Positions 7,668 through 16,815 of a stretch of DNA of 64,000 bases are shown one piece after another. The notes below the pieces were generated by a model, which did no database searches, was not told the DNA's origin, and saw only the letters and a program-made list of their open reading frames with translations. Made by a program: the position numbers and the translations under genes. Position 1 is the first letter of the stretch, and every line of letters begins with the position of its first letter. Origin of the DNA: an uncultured Paracoccaceae bacterium (GTDB lineage Bacteria; Pseudomonadota; Alphaproteobacteria; Rhodobacterales; Rhodobacteraceae); the NCBI GenBank assembly GCA_937895435.1, contig CALAXT010000072.1, positions 124,001 through 188,000 on the forward strand. Reading direction: 5' to 3'.

Positions 7668-9278
7668 TTAGCTCTGAACCACGGGCAACTCCACCCCGGC
7701 CGACTGTAATGCCTGCCAGATGAGAGCATCGCGCCCATAAACATCACGCCGAAAATTTGCCCGCCCCTTGGCTGGAACAAAGGCAGTGGCATAAACCAAA
7801 TGAACAGGAACCGGCTGCTGCAACATAACGGTGGCCTCAGCCCCTGCATTCAGCACCTTGGCAAAGGCCGCAACAGGGTCCGATTCTTGGCGTGCAAGCA
7901 AGGCATAGGCAAATTCAAAAGGTTCGGCCAAACGAATGCACCCATGGCTAAAGGCCCGGGTTTCGCGGGCAAAAAACGACTTTTGCGGGGTGTCATGCAG
8001 GTAGATATTCCAAGGATTGGGAAACATAAATTTCACCAACCCCAAGGCGTTTGCGTCAGACGGTCCTTGTTTCAAACTGTAGGGAAAGGTCTTTGCGGTA
8101 AATTCGGTAAAATTCAGCGTCTCACGCGGAATTTCGCGCCCCTGATCATCAATGACATTCAAATAAGACACCGCCGTAGGGTCTTCCTGCAATTTTGGCA
8201 GATATTCCGCAACCGTGATCGACCGTGGCACGTACCAACTGGGATTAATCACCATAAATTCCATCTGATCAGAAAATTCGGGGCTCCGCTGATCGTCAAC
8301 ATTACGTCCAACAACGGTACGTGTCTCAAAGGTCACCTGTCCATTATCGACAATTTTGGCGGTAAAATCCGCCTGATTAACCCAAACGTGGCGTGCACCA
8401 AGATCGCGCGGCAACCACCTCAGACGTTCCATCGCAACCACAACAGACTTCAGCCGGTCTTCGGCACTGCGGTTAATTTCGCCCAACGTACCCGGCCCAA
8501 CGATCCCATCGTCAAATAAACCATGTTCACGCTGAAACTCCTGCACAGCCTCAAGCATCGCTGCATCAAACTGCCCTGTTGACGATCGCCCCAAATAGGC
8601 CATCGCCATCAACCTATCCCGCAGCGCCACAACACCCGGGCCCGTCGCACCGACCTCCAGCCGATCAGCCTCAACCATGGGCCCCCATCCACCCTTGGAA
8701 ATCACGCGCTCCAAACGCAACTTTTCCGCCATTAATCGTTGATAATCGGGCAACTGCGGCGGCAACGATTGCAAAAATGCGTCCGGATCACTTTGGGCAA
8801 AGGCATTTAACAAGGCCAGAGGATCTGGCCGCGCAACTTTGCGCACCATGTCAGGCGTCACATCCGAAGGGCTGAGAACACCCGACGCCACATCACGGGC
8901 ATAGGCCAAAAATGCCCGGCTCATCGCAAGCTCTGCCTGGCCGCGATCTCGCTGGGTTCGTCCCAAGCCCAAACGCAAATCTGACAAATCATAGCGCTCA
9001 ACCGGCAATCCATGTGCGCCAGCACTATCCAATACGCGCGCCAAAGCCACCCGCCGCGCGCGATTGGCACCGCCTGTCCACAAAGGCGCAAAATCGCGTG
9101 CCTCATAAAAAGCCGAAATAGCCCGGTCTTTTGGGCCGACTTCTTCAATAGCCTGACGATAAGCAAATGGCTCTGCCGCAAAAACTGGGCCTTGCCCCAC
9201 CATTCCTAAAACGGCCGACAGCAGGATAGCCCCAAACCACAAAGGAAATGCGGGATGAAAACGACGAAACAGGTTCAT
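7668..9278 (-). CDS. L,D-transpeptidase, YcbB family
   Basis: A periplasmic enzyme that forms 3-3 (mDAP-mDAP) peptidoglycan cross-links; 536 residues. It shows a signal peptide (about 1-35, ending GPVFA), a helical N-terminal region, a PG_binding_1 domain (about 205-270), and a YkuD catalytic domain (about 295-450). The catalytic motif is SHGCIRL with nucleophile C447 and an upstream H428. This is the LdtD/YcbB architecture. It is the first gene of a minus-strand group that continues with lpxD 53 bp downstream. A DUF882/MepK-like peptidase gene diverges from it, the pairing seen as ycbB-ycbK in E. coli. Confidence 0.92.
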   Translation of the reverse strand: MNLFRRFHPAFPLWFGAILLSAVLGMVGQGPVFAAEPFAYRQAIEEVGPKDRAISAFYEARDFAPLWTGGANRARRVALARVLDSAGAHGLPVERYDLSDLRLGLGRTQRDRGQAELAMSRAFLAYARDVASGVLSPSDVTPDMVRKVARPDPLALLNAFAQSDPDAFLQSLPPQLPDYQRLMAEKLRLERVISKGGWGPMVEADRLEVGATGPGVVALRDRLMAMAYLGRSSTGQFDAAMLEAVQEFQREHGLFDDGIVGPGTLGEINRSAEDRLKSVVVAMERLRWLPRDLGARHVWVNQADFTAKIVDNGQVTFETRTVVGRNVDDQRSPEFSDQMEFMVINPSWYVPRSITVAEYLPKLQEDPTAVSYLNVIDDQGREIPRETLNFTEFTAKTFPYSLKQGPSDANALGLVKFMFPNPWNIYLHDTPQKSFFARETRAFSHGCIRLAEPFEFAYALLARQESDPVAAFAKVLNAGAEATVMLQQPVPVHLVYATAFVPAKGRANFRRDVYGRDALIWQALQSAGVELPVVQS

Positions 9279-9587
9279 GGGATTGCCTCGAGTTACAACC
9301 GTTTAAGGGTGTTCGAAAAGACGGGGCAGAGTCTACAAATAACCCAAACTTTCCAAAAAATTTTCGCCAACTGCATTTGTCACGCAACACAAATACCGAT
9401 GAACTCAAACCACCACGGCACTTTGGCCACCAAACTTAGGCAAAATTTCGCCTATGTCACACGCCTGACGTGTATCTCGGCCTTAAAAGACTTGGCCGAC
9501 GAATCAAGGCGTGCCATACCTTCGTTAAGAATAGATATCTCATAGCGGGCATCTGCTAAAAAAGCTGTGAAGTGAGGGACATACTGA
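9279..9587. promoter_or_regulatory. divergent intergenic region with an imperfect palindrome
   Basis: This 309-bp region is AT-richer than its surroundings and must hold the promoters of the L,D-transpeptidase (minus) and the DUF882 peptidase (plus). Near its middle is TAGGCAAAATTTCGCCTA (9437-9454), an 18-bp palindrome with one mismatched pair, placed where one regulator could act on both genes. I could not assign convincing -35/-10 boxes. Confidence 0.45.
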
Positions 9588-10157
9588 ATGAGTGATGGGC
9601 GTTCGCAGGGTGTAACCCGCCGGGGTTTGCTGGGTTTATTTGCCGCAACGGCTCTGATTGCAGCCCCGACTTATGGGAATGCCTTTGGCCTCTTGCGCGG
9701 TGCAGGTGATATCCGCCGCATCCGTATGTCATCTGCACATACGGGCGAGGCCATTGATCTGATCTATTGGATAGATGGGAATTATGTGCCTGAAGCGCTT
9801 GCAGAAATCAGTCATTTTGCACGCGACTACCATTCAAACGCCGTGAAAGCGATCGATCCACGCACCATCGATATCGCAGCGGCCGCCCATCGCATGATGG
9901 ATGCCGACGAAAGCTACACCTTGCTGTCTGGCTACCGCACGGCCAAGACCAACGCACAATTGCGTGCAAACACGCGGGGTGTCGCTCGCAATTCTTTGCA
10001 CATGGCGGGTCAAGCAACAGATCTGCGGCTCAAGTCACGCTCGGTCACGCAAATGGCAAAAGCCGCAACTGCTTGCGCTGCGGGTGGCGTGGGCCGTTAC
10101 TCAAAATCTAATTTTGTACACATGGATTGCGGCCCAGTGCGCCTTTGGGGCCGTTAA
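9588..10157 (+). CDS. DUF882 (YcbK/MepK-like) peptidoglycan peptidase, Tat-exported
   Basis: A probable zinc D,D/L,D-type murein peptidase of 189 residues. The N-terminus has a twin-arginine-like signal (TRRGLLGLFAATALIAAP). The M15-type metal ligands are visible: H138 and D145 in SLHMAGQATDL, and H178 in FVHMDCG. E. coli MepK (YcbK) of this family cleaves 3-3 cross-links; the same role here is inference supported by the divergent YcbB-type L,D-transpeptidase. Folding before export by Tat fits a cofactor-binding hydrolase. Confidence 0.88.
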   Translation: MSDGRSQGVTRRGLLGLFAATALIAAPTYGNAFGLLRGAGDIRRIRMSSAHTGEAIDLIYWIDGNYVPEALAEISHFARDYHSNAVKAIDPRTIDIAAAAHRMMDADESYTLLSGYRTAKTNAQLRANTRGVARNSLHMAGQATDLRLKSRSVTQMAKAATACAAGGVGRYSKSNFVHMDCGPVRLWGR

Positions 10158-10168
10158 AAACCTGATAC

Positions 10169-10188
10169 GGGCGCAGCGCGGCTGCCCC
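10169..10188 (+). terminator. short GC hairpin after the DUF882 gene
   Basis: GGG-(C)-GCAGC, loop GCG, GCTGC-CCC: eight pairs with one bulge, 12 bp past the stop. There is no T run, so termination would be weak. A perfect 14-bp AT palindrome, CAATAAATTTATTG (10202-10215), lies between it and the cysE stop and may also form a hairpin for convergent transcription. Confidence 0.35.
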
Positions 10189-10224
10189 TATCAACAAAGA
10201 TCAATAAATTTATTGGCCGCTATG

Positions 10225-11034
10225 TCAGCCCGCTTCATGCAACAGCTGGTCCATCATCATTGATGGCTGGTCGCAACCGGCTTTGCCAACCACACGCGCC
10301 GGAACGCCTGCAACCGTTGTGCAAGGTGGAACATCCTCCAGCACAACTGACCCAGCCGCGATACGACTGCACGATCCAACAGAGATATTTCCAAGCACCT
10401 TAGCCCCTGCGCCAATCAGCACATTATCGCCAATCTTGGGGTGCCGATCACCATCTGCTTTACCCGTGCCCCCAAGCGTCACAGAGTGCAACATAGACAC
10501 ATTGTCACCCACCACCGCCGTTTCACCAATCACAATAGAATGTGCATGGTCCACCATGATCCCGCGCCCCAGTGTGGCGGCCGGGTGAATATCCACACCA
10601 AACACCTCGGAAACGCGCATCTGAATGAAATAGGCCAAATCTTTACGCCCACTGCCCCAAAGCCAATGACCAATGCGATAGGCTTGGATCGCCTGATAAC
10701 CTTTGAAAAACAGCAACGGCTGGATAAAACGATGACAAGCCGGGTCACGTTCAAACACCGCTACCAAATCAGCACGCGCATCCATCACCAGATCATTTGA
10801 TAAGGCATAGGCTTCATCGGCAATTTCCCGCAGAATCTGCTCTGACATCTCGCCTGATGCCAATTTAAGTGAAAACCGATACGCCAGCGCCCGCTCCATC
10901 GTTGGATGATGCAAGAGGCTTGAATGGATCAATCCCCCCAAAAGCGGCTCAGCCTGAATGGCGTCGCGCGCCTCTTCCTGAATCCGGGTCCATATCGGGT
11001 CAAGCTTTGTCATTCTTGCAAGCGTCTTTGACAT
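10225..11034 (-). CDS. cysE: serine O-acetyltransferase CysE
   Basis: Makes O-acetylserine from serine and acetyl-CoA, the first step of cysteine synthesis, and binds CysK through its C-terminus. The protein has 269 residues from the ATG at 11034; a GTG six bases upstream is an alternative. It has the N-terminal helical SATase domain and a C-terminal hexapeptide beta-helix with DIHPAATLGRG, DHAHSIVIGETA and the SVTLGGTGK loop that binds CoA. It follows the last gene of the GTA cluster by about 100 bp on the same strand. A perfect 7-bp inverted repeat lies in that gap. The link to the GTA is probably only synteny. Confidence 0.95.
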   Translation of the reverse strand: MSKTLARMTKLDPIWTRIQEEARDAIQAEPLLGGLIHSSLLHHPTMERALAYRFSLKLASGEMSEQILREIADEAYALSNDLVMDARADLVAVFERDPACHRFIQPLLFFKGYQAIQAYRIGHWLWGSGRKDLAYFIQMRVSEVFGVDIHPAATLGRGIMVDHAHSIVIGETAVVGDNVSMLHSVTLGGTGKADGDRHPKIGDNVLIGAGAKVLGNISVGSCSRIAAGSVVLEDVPPCTTVAGVPARVVGKAGCDQPSMMMDQLLHEAG

Positions 11035-11079
11035 GTCCACCCTCGCTTATCAGCTCATATTCTGCGGGATCTTTACCCC

Positions 11080-11096
11080 AAACTAATGCTTAGTTT
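11080..11096 (-). promoter_or_regulatory. perfect inverted repeat upstream of cysE
   Basis: AAACTAA-TGC-TTAGTTT, a perfect 7-bp inverted repeat 46 bp upstream of the cysE start. On the minus strand it falls between weak -35 (TTAAAC) and -10 (TAAAGA) boxes spaced 17 bp. It is therefore well placed as an operator for a regulator of cysteine or sulphur supply; the regulator is unknown. Confidence 0.45.
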
Positions 11097-11130
11097 AACC
11101 CAAAAAGCGCAAGATTGCACCCCCTCGACT

Positions 11131-12459
11131 TTATGCGTTCTTTATCCAGATTGCAGCCGGTCTTGACGAGCTGAGTTGTTTGTTTTCAAATTCAAAAACC
11201 GTTGGCGCCGTGGTTGAATAATCCCAACTGACCCGCAGCACTTTGGCAGGCCAGCGCGTTGGCACGACCGAGGGCAAATCGGGCGTCGCGTTGGTTAACA
11301 ACGATGCAACGGACGCGTATGAATTGCTCCAAAAACCCAACCAATACCCCCGCCCCAGTTCAAACCGAAAAGAAAGATCTGTCGTCACCGTCCCTGCGGA
11401 TGATAAATCAAGGTCTGGCGATTCATACAAAAGCCCCGCCGGATAAAAATCCGCATCCGACCCATAGATTACGATGCGCCCCAGGGCTGCCGGCTTCTGT
11501 GTAATAATCACCAGGCCTAATTTGGTGGCATCGATATCGCGCAACGGGGCAAAGGGGAATAACTCGCACCGATCAGGCGCAGATGAGACACCCGGCAGGT
11601 TTTGCAACCCACTGGTTGTCGGCGTGATCCAAGTGCCACTTTTGGCCAACACCAGCGGCGGCGCAACCACGTCACCCCCAACCGCACCGCCACCCCCTGC
11701 ACCCAGCACTTGGTTATGGCCGTTGACCCGTGACTGAAAGCCCGGCAGCGCGGCGTCATACCAAATTGCACCATCTTGCACCCCCTCAGGCTCCGAGCCA
11801 CCTCCGCCCAAAACAAGCCCCTCGGGCAAACGCACCATCGCACTCTGGCCATCCAAAGCCAGCGCCGTCTTGTAATCTCCGTCATCAGTGCGGATTTTCA
11901 TAGAAAACTCGTCATTTCCCAATAATCCAAACATCGCCCGCAAAACATAATCTGACTTAAAAGACATTGACGCCTCAGCCTCGGCACCAGTCTTGTTCAT
12001 TGTCAAATCCAACGACCCATCTGAGGTCATGAGCGCATTGGTTCCCGAAAACACAAAACGATTAAGGTCGTCGGGTGCGGTACCAATCCCCAGCGCATCC
12101 GTTTGGCGTGTATCATCTTTAACAATGAGTGCGCGCCATGTGTCCCCGGTATAGACGAGGGCATGCTGCTGCGCAGCATCCCATACCAACCACCCTTCAG
12201 CCGGTTGATGAAACACCCAGCCGCCCGCAAAAAAGGCGGCAACACATCCCTCTTGCCCAAGCCAAGCATCGGTTGCAGGCGCTGCCACGATGTAGCGTAC
12301 CCCCTCAGTTGGAAAGGCCGGCGGCGTATGCAGCTGGGCCGAGGAAACGCTCATTTGCACCAGTTGGTCCAACAACGCCAAAGCTTCATTCACCGTCACA
12401 TGCTTTTGGGCCTGTGCGGGCTGCAAAAGCGGCAGTTTAAGCTGTGTTGTTTCATTCAT
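11131..12459 (-). CDS. DUF2793 protein, probable GTA tail fibre
   Basis: A 442-residue protein starting MNETTQLKLPLLQPAQAQKH, the typical DUF2793 opening, with the domain over about the first 90 residues (VNEALALLDQLVQMSV). A beta-rich, Gly-rich middle (VLGAGGGGAVGGDVV) and a C-terminal beta domain follow, an architecture seen in phage fibres. Its ATG overlaps the g15 stop, so it is coupled to the GTA. As I recall, the R. capsulatus GTA tail-fibre gene is a DUF2793-type gene at a remote locus; here the gene lies within the main operon. The frame opens further upstream (to 12615) inside g15, which I reject. Confidence 0.75.
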   Translation of the reverse strand: MNETTQLKLPLLQPAQAQKHVTVNEALALLDQLVQMSVSSAQLHTPPAFPTEGVRYIVAAPATDAWLGQEGCVAAFFAGGWVFHQPAEGWLVWDAAQQHALVYTGDTWRALIVKDDTRQTDALGIGTAPDDLNRFVFSGTNALMTSDGSLDLTMNKTGAEAEASMSFKSDYVLRAMFGLLGNDEFSMKIRTDDGDYKTALALDGQSAMVRLPEGLVLGGGGSEPEGVQDGAIWYDAALPGFQSRVNGHNQVLGAGGGGAVGGDVVAPPLVLAKSGTWITPTTSGLQNLPGVSSAPDRCELFPFAPLRDIDATKLGLVIITQKPAALGRIVIYGSDADFYPAGLLYESPDLDLSSAGTVTTDLSFRFELGRGYWLGFWSNSYASVASLLTNATPDLPSVVPTRWPAKVLRVSWDYSTTAPTVFEFENKQLSSSRPAAIWIKNA

Positions 12460-15400
12460 TGACGACAATCCTTTTAAATGGGCCCGCTCCAAAGCGGTCT
12501 GATATCTGGGCAACTTGCAGTTCAAATCCACCAAGCACGCCGTCTGAGGCCTGCGCGGCGGCAGAATAGCTCCATTGGGGGCGAGACACCGTTGCTTCAT
12601 GGCTAAGCGTGCCATTTGACATTACCTGCACCAGATATTGCTCAGACGCCTCTACCAACGGCACGTCTTGTTCTTGCCATAAATCACCATCGCGCCGCGC
12701 ACGTCGGATCCAGCTCGCCCAAACCCCACCATCAGCAGCACGCACCGCACGCAGATGTGCCGGGCTATAAGGCCGCAGCCCTATGCCGCGAAAACTGGCG
12801 ACTTTGTGCACAAATGCAGGGTCATCATAACCAAGTTGGGCTGGACCAATGCGGTAATGCCGCTCAACACCGCGTGCTGATGACGGCAAACTGATCTGTG
12901 CCACAGCACTGCTCATTAGAACGACGATACTGCCGATGGGCCAAGTCTCTGGCATAATCGCATCCGTGCCGCACTGCCCCCGCAATCGCATCGACAACGC
13001 ATACGTATTTGGCGCAACCAATGTGGCTGTCGCAAATTGAAACAGCTCCCAATTCTCGGCACTGCCATCGCCGATCGCCATCAAATTGTCACCACTTAAC
13101 ACCCCACCAAGGCTCGATGAACTGAGCAGACCACTGTTGGTCTTAACCACAAGCGGCGCACCCCGATCCCAAAGCCCGGGCATTGCTGATAACAGCGCAT
13201 TTTGGGTCACACCAAAAACCGCTGGTGCGTCCAGCAACTGACGCCACGTGTAGCCCTCATCAAAATTGGCATCATAAAGCGCAACAGAACCGGGCCAAGG
13301 CACCGCCGACACCGCCAAATGTGGCGCATGCGGATCTTCGTCGCCACTCATCAATGGCAGGTCCAGAAACTGTGGATAGGTCGGAACAGGGGCCACAAAC
13401 GGGCGCATCGCCACACGCTCTTCAGCAAAATCACTGGGCACATAAATACCGGGCTCAACCCGCACGGCCTCAAGTTCTAAATGGCCCGCCATTTCCACCC
13501 GATCAATCCGAAAAAGCCCCTCGGCCCCGCCATCGCGCAACGCCACCACTGCACCTGCACCAATTGCAAGCCGCGAGGGTGGCAACCGAAACCGCACTCG
13601 GTCCCGGGCCACATGCGCTTCGGCCAGCCAGCGCTCTGCGATGGCACGCCCCTCGGCTTGTGTCAGAACCAAAGGCAAATCACTTTGTGAAACGCTGGGC
13701 GCGGTGTCATCGGGCAAAACCGCTTCGGCTGATCGAATTTCATAGACACCATCTGCCTCGATAAATCCCAGTTGAACACGCCCTGCGGTCTCAGCCTCGG
13801 CCGAGCGTCCCAGTTCAAACACCGCAGCCCCGTCATCGGCAACTGCCAGATCATCGGGTCCCAGCGTCACCTCGGCCTCTCTCCCGCGCATCTGAAAGAC
13901 AACCTTGCCGTCCCGCTCCACCGCATCAAAGCCATAAGCCAGCATCAGCGTTTGCAGACTGGCACGGGCAGTCTGGGTCGACTCAAAACGATACCCCCGC
14001 ACCGCACCATAAAGCCCGCTGACATCAAATGTGGTTACACCACTCTTGCGGCAAATCTCGGCCACCACATTTGCCAAGGGCTGCAAAAGAGCACGCCCGG
14101 TCAACCAGTGGCCCCGGGCATGATTTTCGCCGTCGCTCCACAGCGATATCGCGTTTGGAAACGCAGGATATGGCCGCGCATCCCAGGCCCAAACATGCGC
14201 ATGGGCCCAATCCACCATCCGCCCGTCATAGTCAGACGCGGTGGGGTTGTTGTCTGGCATATTCCAGAATTGCGCCATGGCCCGATGATACTGCAGCAAC
14301 ATAAGATCATCACGCCGCCCATTTGAATAATGCGGCAACGCGGACTCTGATGATTTTGCATCCAGAAACTTATTGGGCTGGTTCGCCCCCTTATCAATCG
14401 CGGCGCAGCCCAATTCGGTGAACCATATGGGCTTTGATCCCGGAACCCAGGCCGTTGGCGTGGCACTGCGTTTGCCGTCAACACGCTCATGATGTGGGCC
14501 GTTCCACCAGCTTTTGATATCCTTGAACCGATAGATCCAAGCCTCGTCATGCGCGCCATCAGAGATCGGCGTGCGGATCTGCGCCTCTCGATGCGCATGT
14601 GAGGCATAATACCACGCAAACCCCTCGCCACCCATAATATTGGCCTTAAGGTAATCGAGATTATAGACAGAGCCCCAAGCCGCATCAGCATGTGCAGGCC
14701 CGTCGCGCCAATCGGCAAGCGGCATGTAATTATCAATACCGATGAAATCGATCGCCTCATCCGCCCATAGCGGGTCCAGATGAAAAAAGACATCACCGTT
14801 GCCAGGGTGACAGCCAAAGTATTCCGACCAATCCGCAGCATAAGAAATCCGCGTCTCAGCCCCCAGAATGGCCCGCACATCCCCCGCCAACCGCCGCAAC
14901 TCCGACACAGCGGGAAAGACATTCTGCGCCGCGCGGATCTGCGTCAAACCGCGCATTTCCGAGCCAATACAAAACGCATCCACCCCACCAGCCGCCTTTG
15001 CCAAATGCGCATAATGCAAAATAAACCGGCGAAACGAGAATTCATCAGGCCCACGATACTCCACGTCAGCCCCGCTGATCACAAAGTCTGACGCAGCCGC
15101 CTGCCCGAAAAATTCAGACACTTCCGCTGTGGCGGCGTCCGTGCCATCGGGTGACCCATCTTGGCCCGGCGCCCGTGATAACGTCACCCGCCCCCGCCAA
15201 GGCAGCACGGCTTGATCTGGCGCATCACTCCAAGGGTCCGCCCGCCCATTGCCCGCCAGCTGTTCCATCAGCACAAACGGGTAAAACATCACCTCTTGCC
15301 CGCGCTCTTTTATCGCTGCAATGGCCTCAATCACAGATTGGTCCGAGGGCGTGCCACCATAAACCGGTCGGCCATTCACTTGCGCAATTGTCTCAGCCTG

Positions 15401-16366
15401 CGCCCGCATCACACCGCAAACGCGCCAAGGCATGGGTGCCGCATCTTGCGCACGTTGTTCAACCTTCGGCTTGATCTGACACATCCCACAGCGCAAATCA
15501 TCGCCAAACCATGAAACAACCAGGGAAACCGAGCCACATCGGGGCAGCTCTTGTCGCATAGCATTCAGTGCAGTCGTAAAATCGGTCTTTCCGCTTGCGG
15601 TGTTGATATTCAATGACGTGTTGACGCCGGGGCCACTTTCGGCATGCACCCGACTGGTTGCCAAGGCATATTCCCCAGTCCCCGGCATCATCGCAACAGC
15701 CCGAACGGCGCCAGCCAAATCAGGCGCCACGTCCCCATCCAAGCCTTCAGCAGAGCGGAACACCTCAAAGGTAAATTGTGGCACACGATTGCCAAACCGG
15801 CTTAGATCCAGATCTTCAATCACCACATAAGCGGTGCCTCGATAGCCCGGCGCCTGCCCCACCCCCTCTACCGCCTCAATCTTCGGATCTGGCAGCTGAT
15901 CCACCCGACCCTCATAAACACGCAGGCTCATCAAATCAGCCGCCAGTTGCTGCCCATCTGCCCAAATTCGACCAATGCCCGAAATTTCACCGTCACAAAG
16001 TGCAATCGCAAGACTGACCGAATAGCTATATTGCGTCACAGATGCGCGTCGCGCGCTCCCCTTACCGCCGCTGCTGGTCGTAGAACTTTCAGCAAAACGC
16101 GAGGCCCAGATCACCTGGCCACTCAGGCGCATACGCCCAACAACCCGCGCAATTGCACGGCCCTCAGTGGCACCGGTCAGCCGCAGCCGATCCAACCGCC
16201 CAACCTCGACCGCCGCAGAACCACCGCCCAACAATGTCTGGTCGATCATCTGCCCAAGTGTCGCCCCAGCTGCCCGCCCAAGAACAGCCCCCGATAATCC
16301 CAAAACCGCACCACCAAAGCCCGCCCCAAAGGCCGCACCCGCCGCACCAAGAACCAGTGTTGCCAT
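12452..16366 (-). CDS. GTA g15, giant tail-tip protein with TIM-barrel-like domain
   Basis: The largest GTA protein, 1,304 residues, the tail-tip or megatron protein that closes the tail and contacts the recipient cell. It begins with a Gly/Ala-rich hydrophobic segment (MATLVLGAAGAAFGAGFGGA). A glycoside-hydrolase/TIM-barrel-like domain lies at about 430-740, and phage tail/fibronectin-like regions follow to about 1,100. The C-terminus contains a WSYSAAAQASDG-type end segment. The ATG at 16366 overlaps the g14 stop as TGATG, preferable to the GTG one codon upstream. Length matches the family, with no frameshift, so the tail tip appears functional. Confidence 0.93.
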   Translation of the reverse strand: MATLVLGAAGAAFGAGFGGAVLGLSGAVLGRAAGATLGQMIDQTLLGGGSAAVEVGRLDRLRLTGATEGRAIARVVGRMRLSGQVIWASRFAESSTTSSGGKGSARRASVTQYSYSVSLAIALCDGEISGIGRIWADGQQLAADLMSLRVYEGRVDQLPDPKIEAVEGVGQAPGYRGTAYVVIEDLDLSRFGNRVPQFTFEVFRSAEGLDGDVAPDLAGAVRAVAMMPGTGEYALATSRVHAESGPGVNTSLNINTASGKTDFTTALNAMRQELPRCGSVSLVVSWFGDDLRCGMCQIKPKVEQRAQDAAPMPWRVCGVMRAQAETIAQVNGRPVYGGTPSDQSVIEAIAAIKERGQEVMFYPFVLMEQLAGNGRADPWSDAPDQAVLPWRGRVTLSRAPGQDGSPDGTDAATAEVSEFFGQAAASDFVISGADVEYRGPDEFSFRRFILHYAHLAKAAGGVDAFCIGSEMRGLTQIRAAQNVFPAVSELRRLAGDVRAILGAETRISYAADWSEYFGCHPGNGDVFFHLDPLWADEAIDFIGIDNYMPLADWRDGPAHADAAWGSVYNLDYLKANIMGGEGFAWYYASHAHREAQIRTPISDGAHDEAWIYRFKDIKSWWNGPHHERVDGKRSATPTAWVPGSKPIWFTELGCAAIDKGANQPNKFLDAKSSESALPHYSNGRRDDLMLLQYHRAMAQFWNMPDNNPTASDYDGRMVDWAHAHVWAWDARPYPAFPNAISLWSDGENHARGHWLTGRALLQPLANVVAEICRKSGVTTFDVSGLYGAVRGYRFESTQTARASLQTLMLAYGFDAVERDGKVVFQMRGREAEVTLGPDDLAVADDGAAVFELGRSAEAETAGRVQLGFIEADGVYEIRSAEAVLPDDTAPSVSQSDLPLVLTQAEGRAIAERWLAEAHVARDRVRFRLPPSRLAIGAGAVVALRDGGAEGLFRIDRVEMAGHLELEAVRVEPGIYVPSDFAEERVAMRPFVAPVPTYPQFLDLPLMSGDEDPHAPHLAVSAVPWPGSVALYDANFDEGYTWRQLLDAPAVFGVTQNALLSAMPGLWDRGAPLVVKTNSGLLSSSSLGGVLSGDNLMAIGDGSAENWELFQFATATLVAPNTYALSMRLRGQCGTDAIMPETWPIGSIVVLMSSAVAQISLPSSARGVERHYRIGPAQLGYDDPAFVHKVASFRGIGLRPYSPAHLRAVRAADGGVWASWIRRARRDGDLWQEQDVPLVEASEQYLVQVMSNGTLSHEATVSRPQWSYSAAAQASDGVLGGFELQVAQISDRFGAGPFKRIVVNE

Positions 16367-16815
16367 CACAAAACCTCTTTAGGAAAGGCAAACCGCGCCA
16401 CCAATCGGCGCTGCCACGGCGCAGAAAAGGGACTTTCAACCACCCCGTGCCCACTGAAAGCATGGATGAAACTGGCGTTTGCTCCCACTTCAGTCACAAT
16501 ACCCAGATGTTTTGCAACACCAGCCTCACGCATGCGAAACAACACCACATCCCCAACATCCGCTGCCCATTTCGCCTTGCGCAGCAAATGCCGCTCGGCC
16601 GCGCGCCACAGCGCCTCATCACGGCTGGGTTCAGACCAATCGTGGGTATAGGGCGGCACCTGTTCCGGCTCAGTGCCATAAAGTGCGCGCCAAACACCGC
16701 GCAAAAGGCCCAGACAATCCGCCCCCGCCCCCAAGCTCGACGCTTGATGATGATAGGGCGTGCCAAGCCAACGCCGTGCCTCGGTAACAATCATCCTGCA
16801 TTGCTCTTGTATCAT
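16366..16815 (-). CDS. GTA g14, NlpC/P60-type tail peptidase
   Basis: A cell-wall peptidase of 149 residues associated with the tail tip, thought to open recipient peptidoglycan during DNA delivery. The NlpC/P60 fold is indicated by the catalytic Cys in GADCLGLLRG (near residue 34) and the His in AKHLGIV (near 105), with a further HAFSGHGV segment. It overlaps g13 by ATGA and g15 by TGATG. It matches the RcGTA g14 position and size. Intact catalytic residues support a functional particle. Confidence 0.9.
   Translation of the reverse strand: MIQEQCRMIVTEARRWLGTPYHHQASSLGAGADCLGLLRGVWRALYGTEPEQVPPYTHDWSEPSRDEALWRAAERHLLRKAKWAADVGDVVLFRMREAGVAKHLGIVTEVGANASFIHAFSGHGVVESPFSAPWQRRLVARFAFPKEVL

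Noticed and set aside
12460-12615. N-terminal extension of the DUF2793 protein
   Set aside because: The extension lies wholly within g15 and is unlike the family start; the ATG at 12459 overlaps the g15 stop as at other junctions of the cluster.
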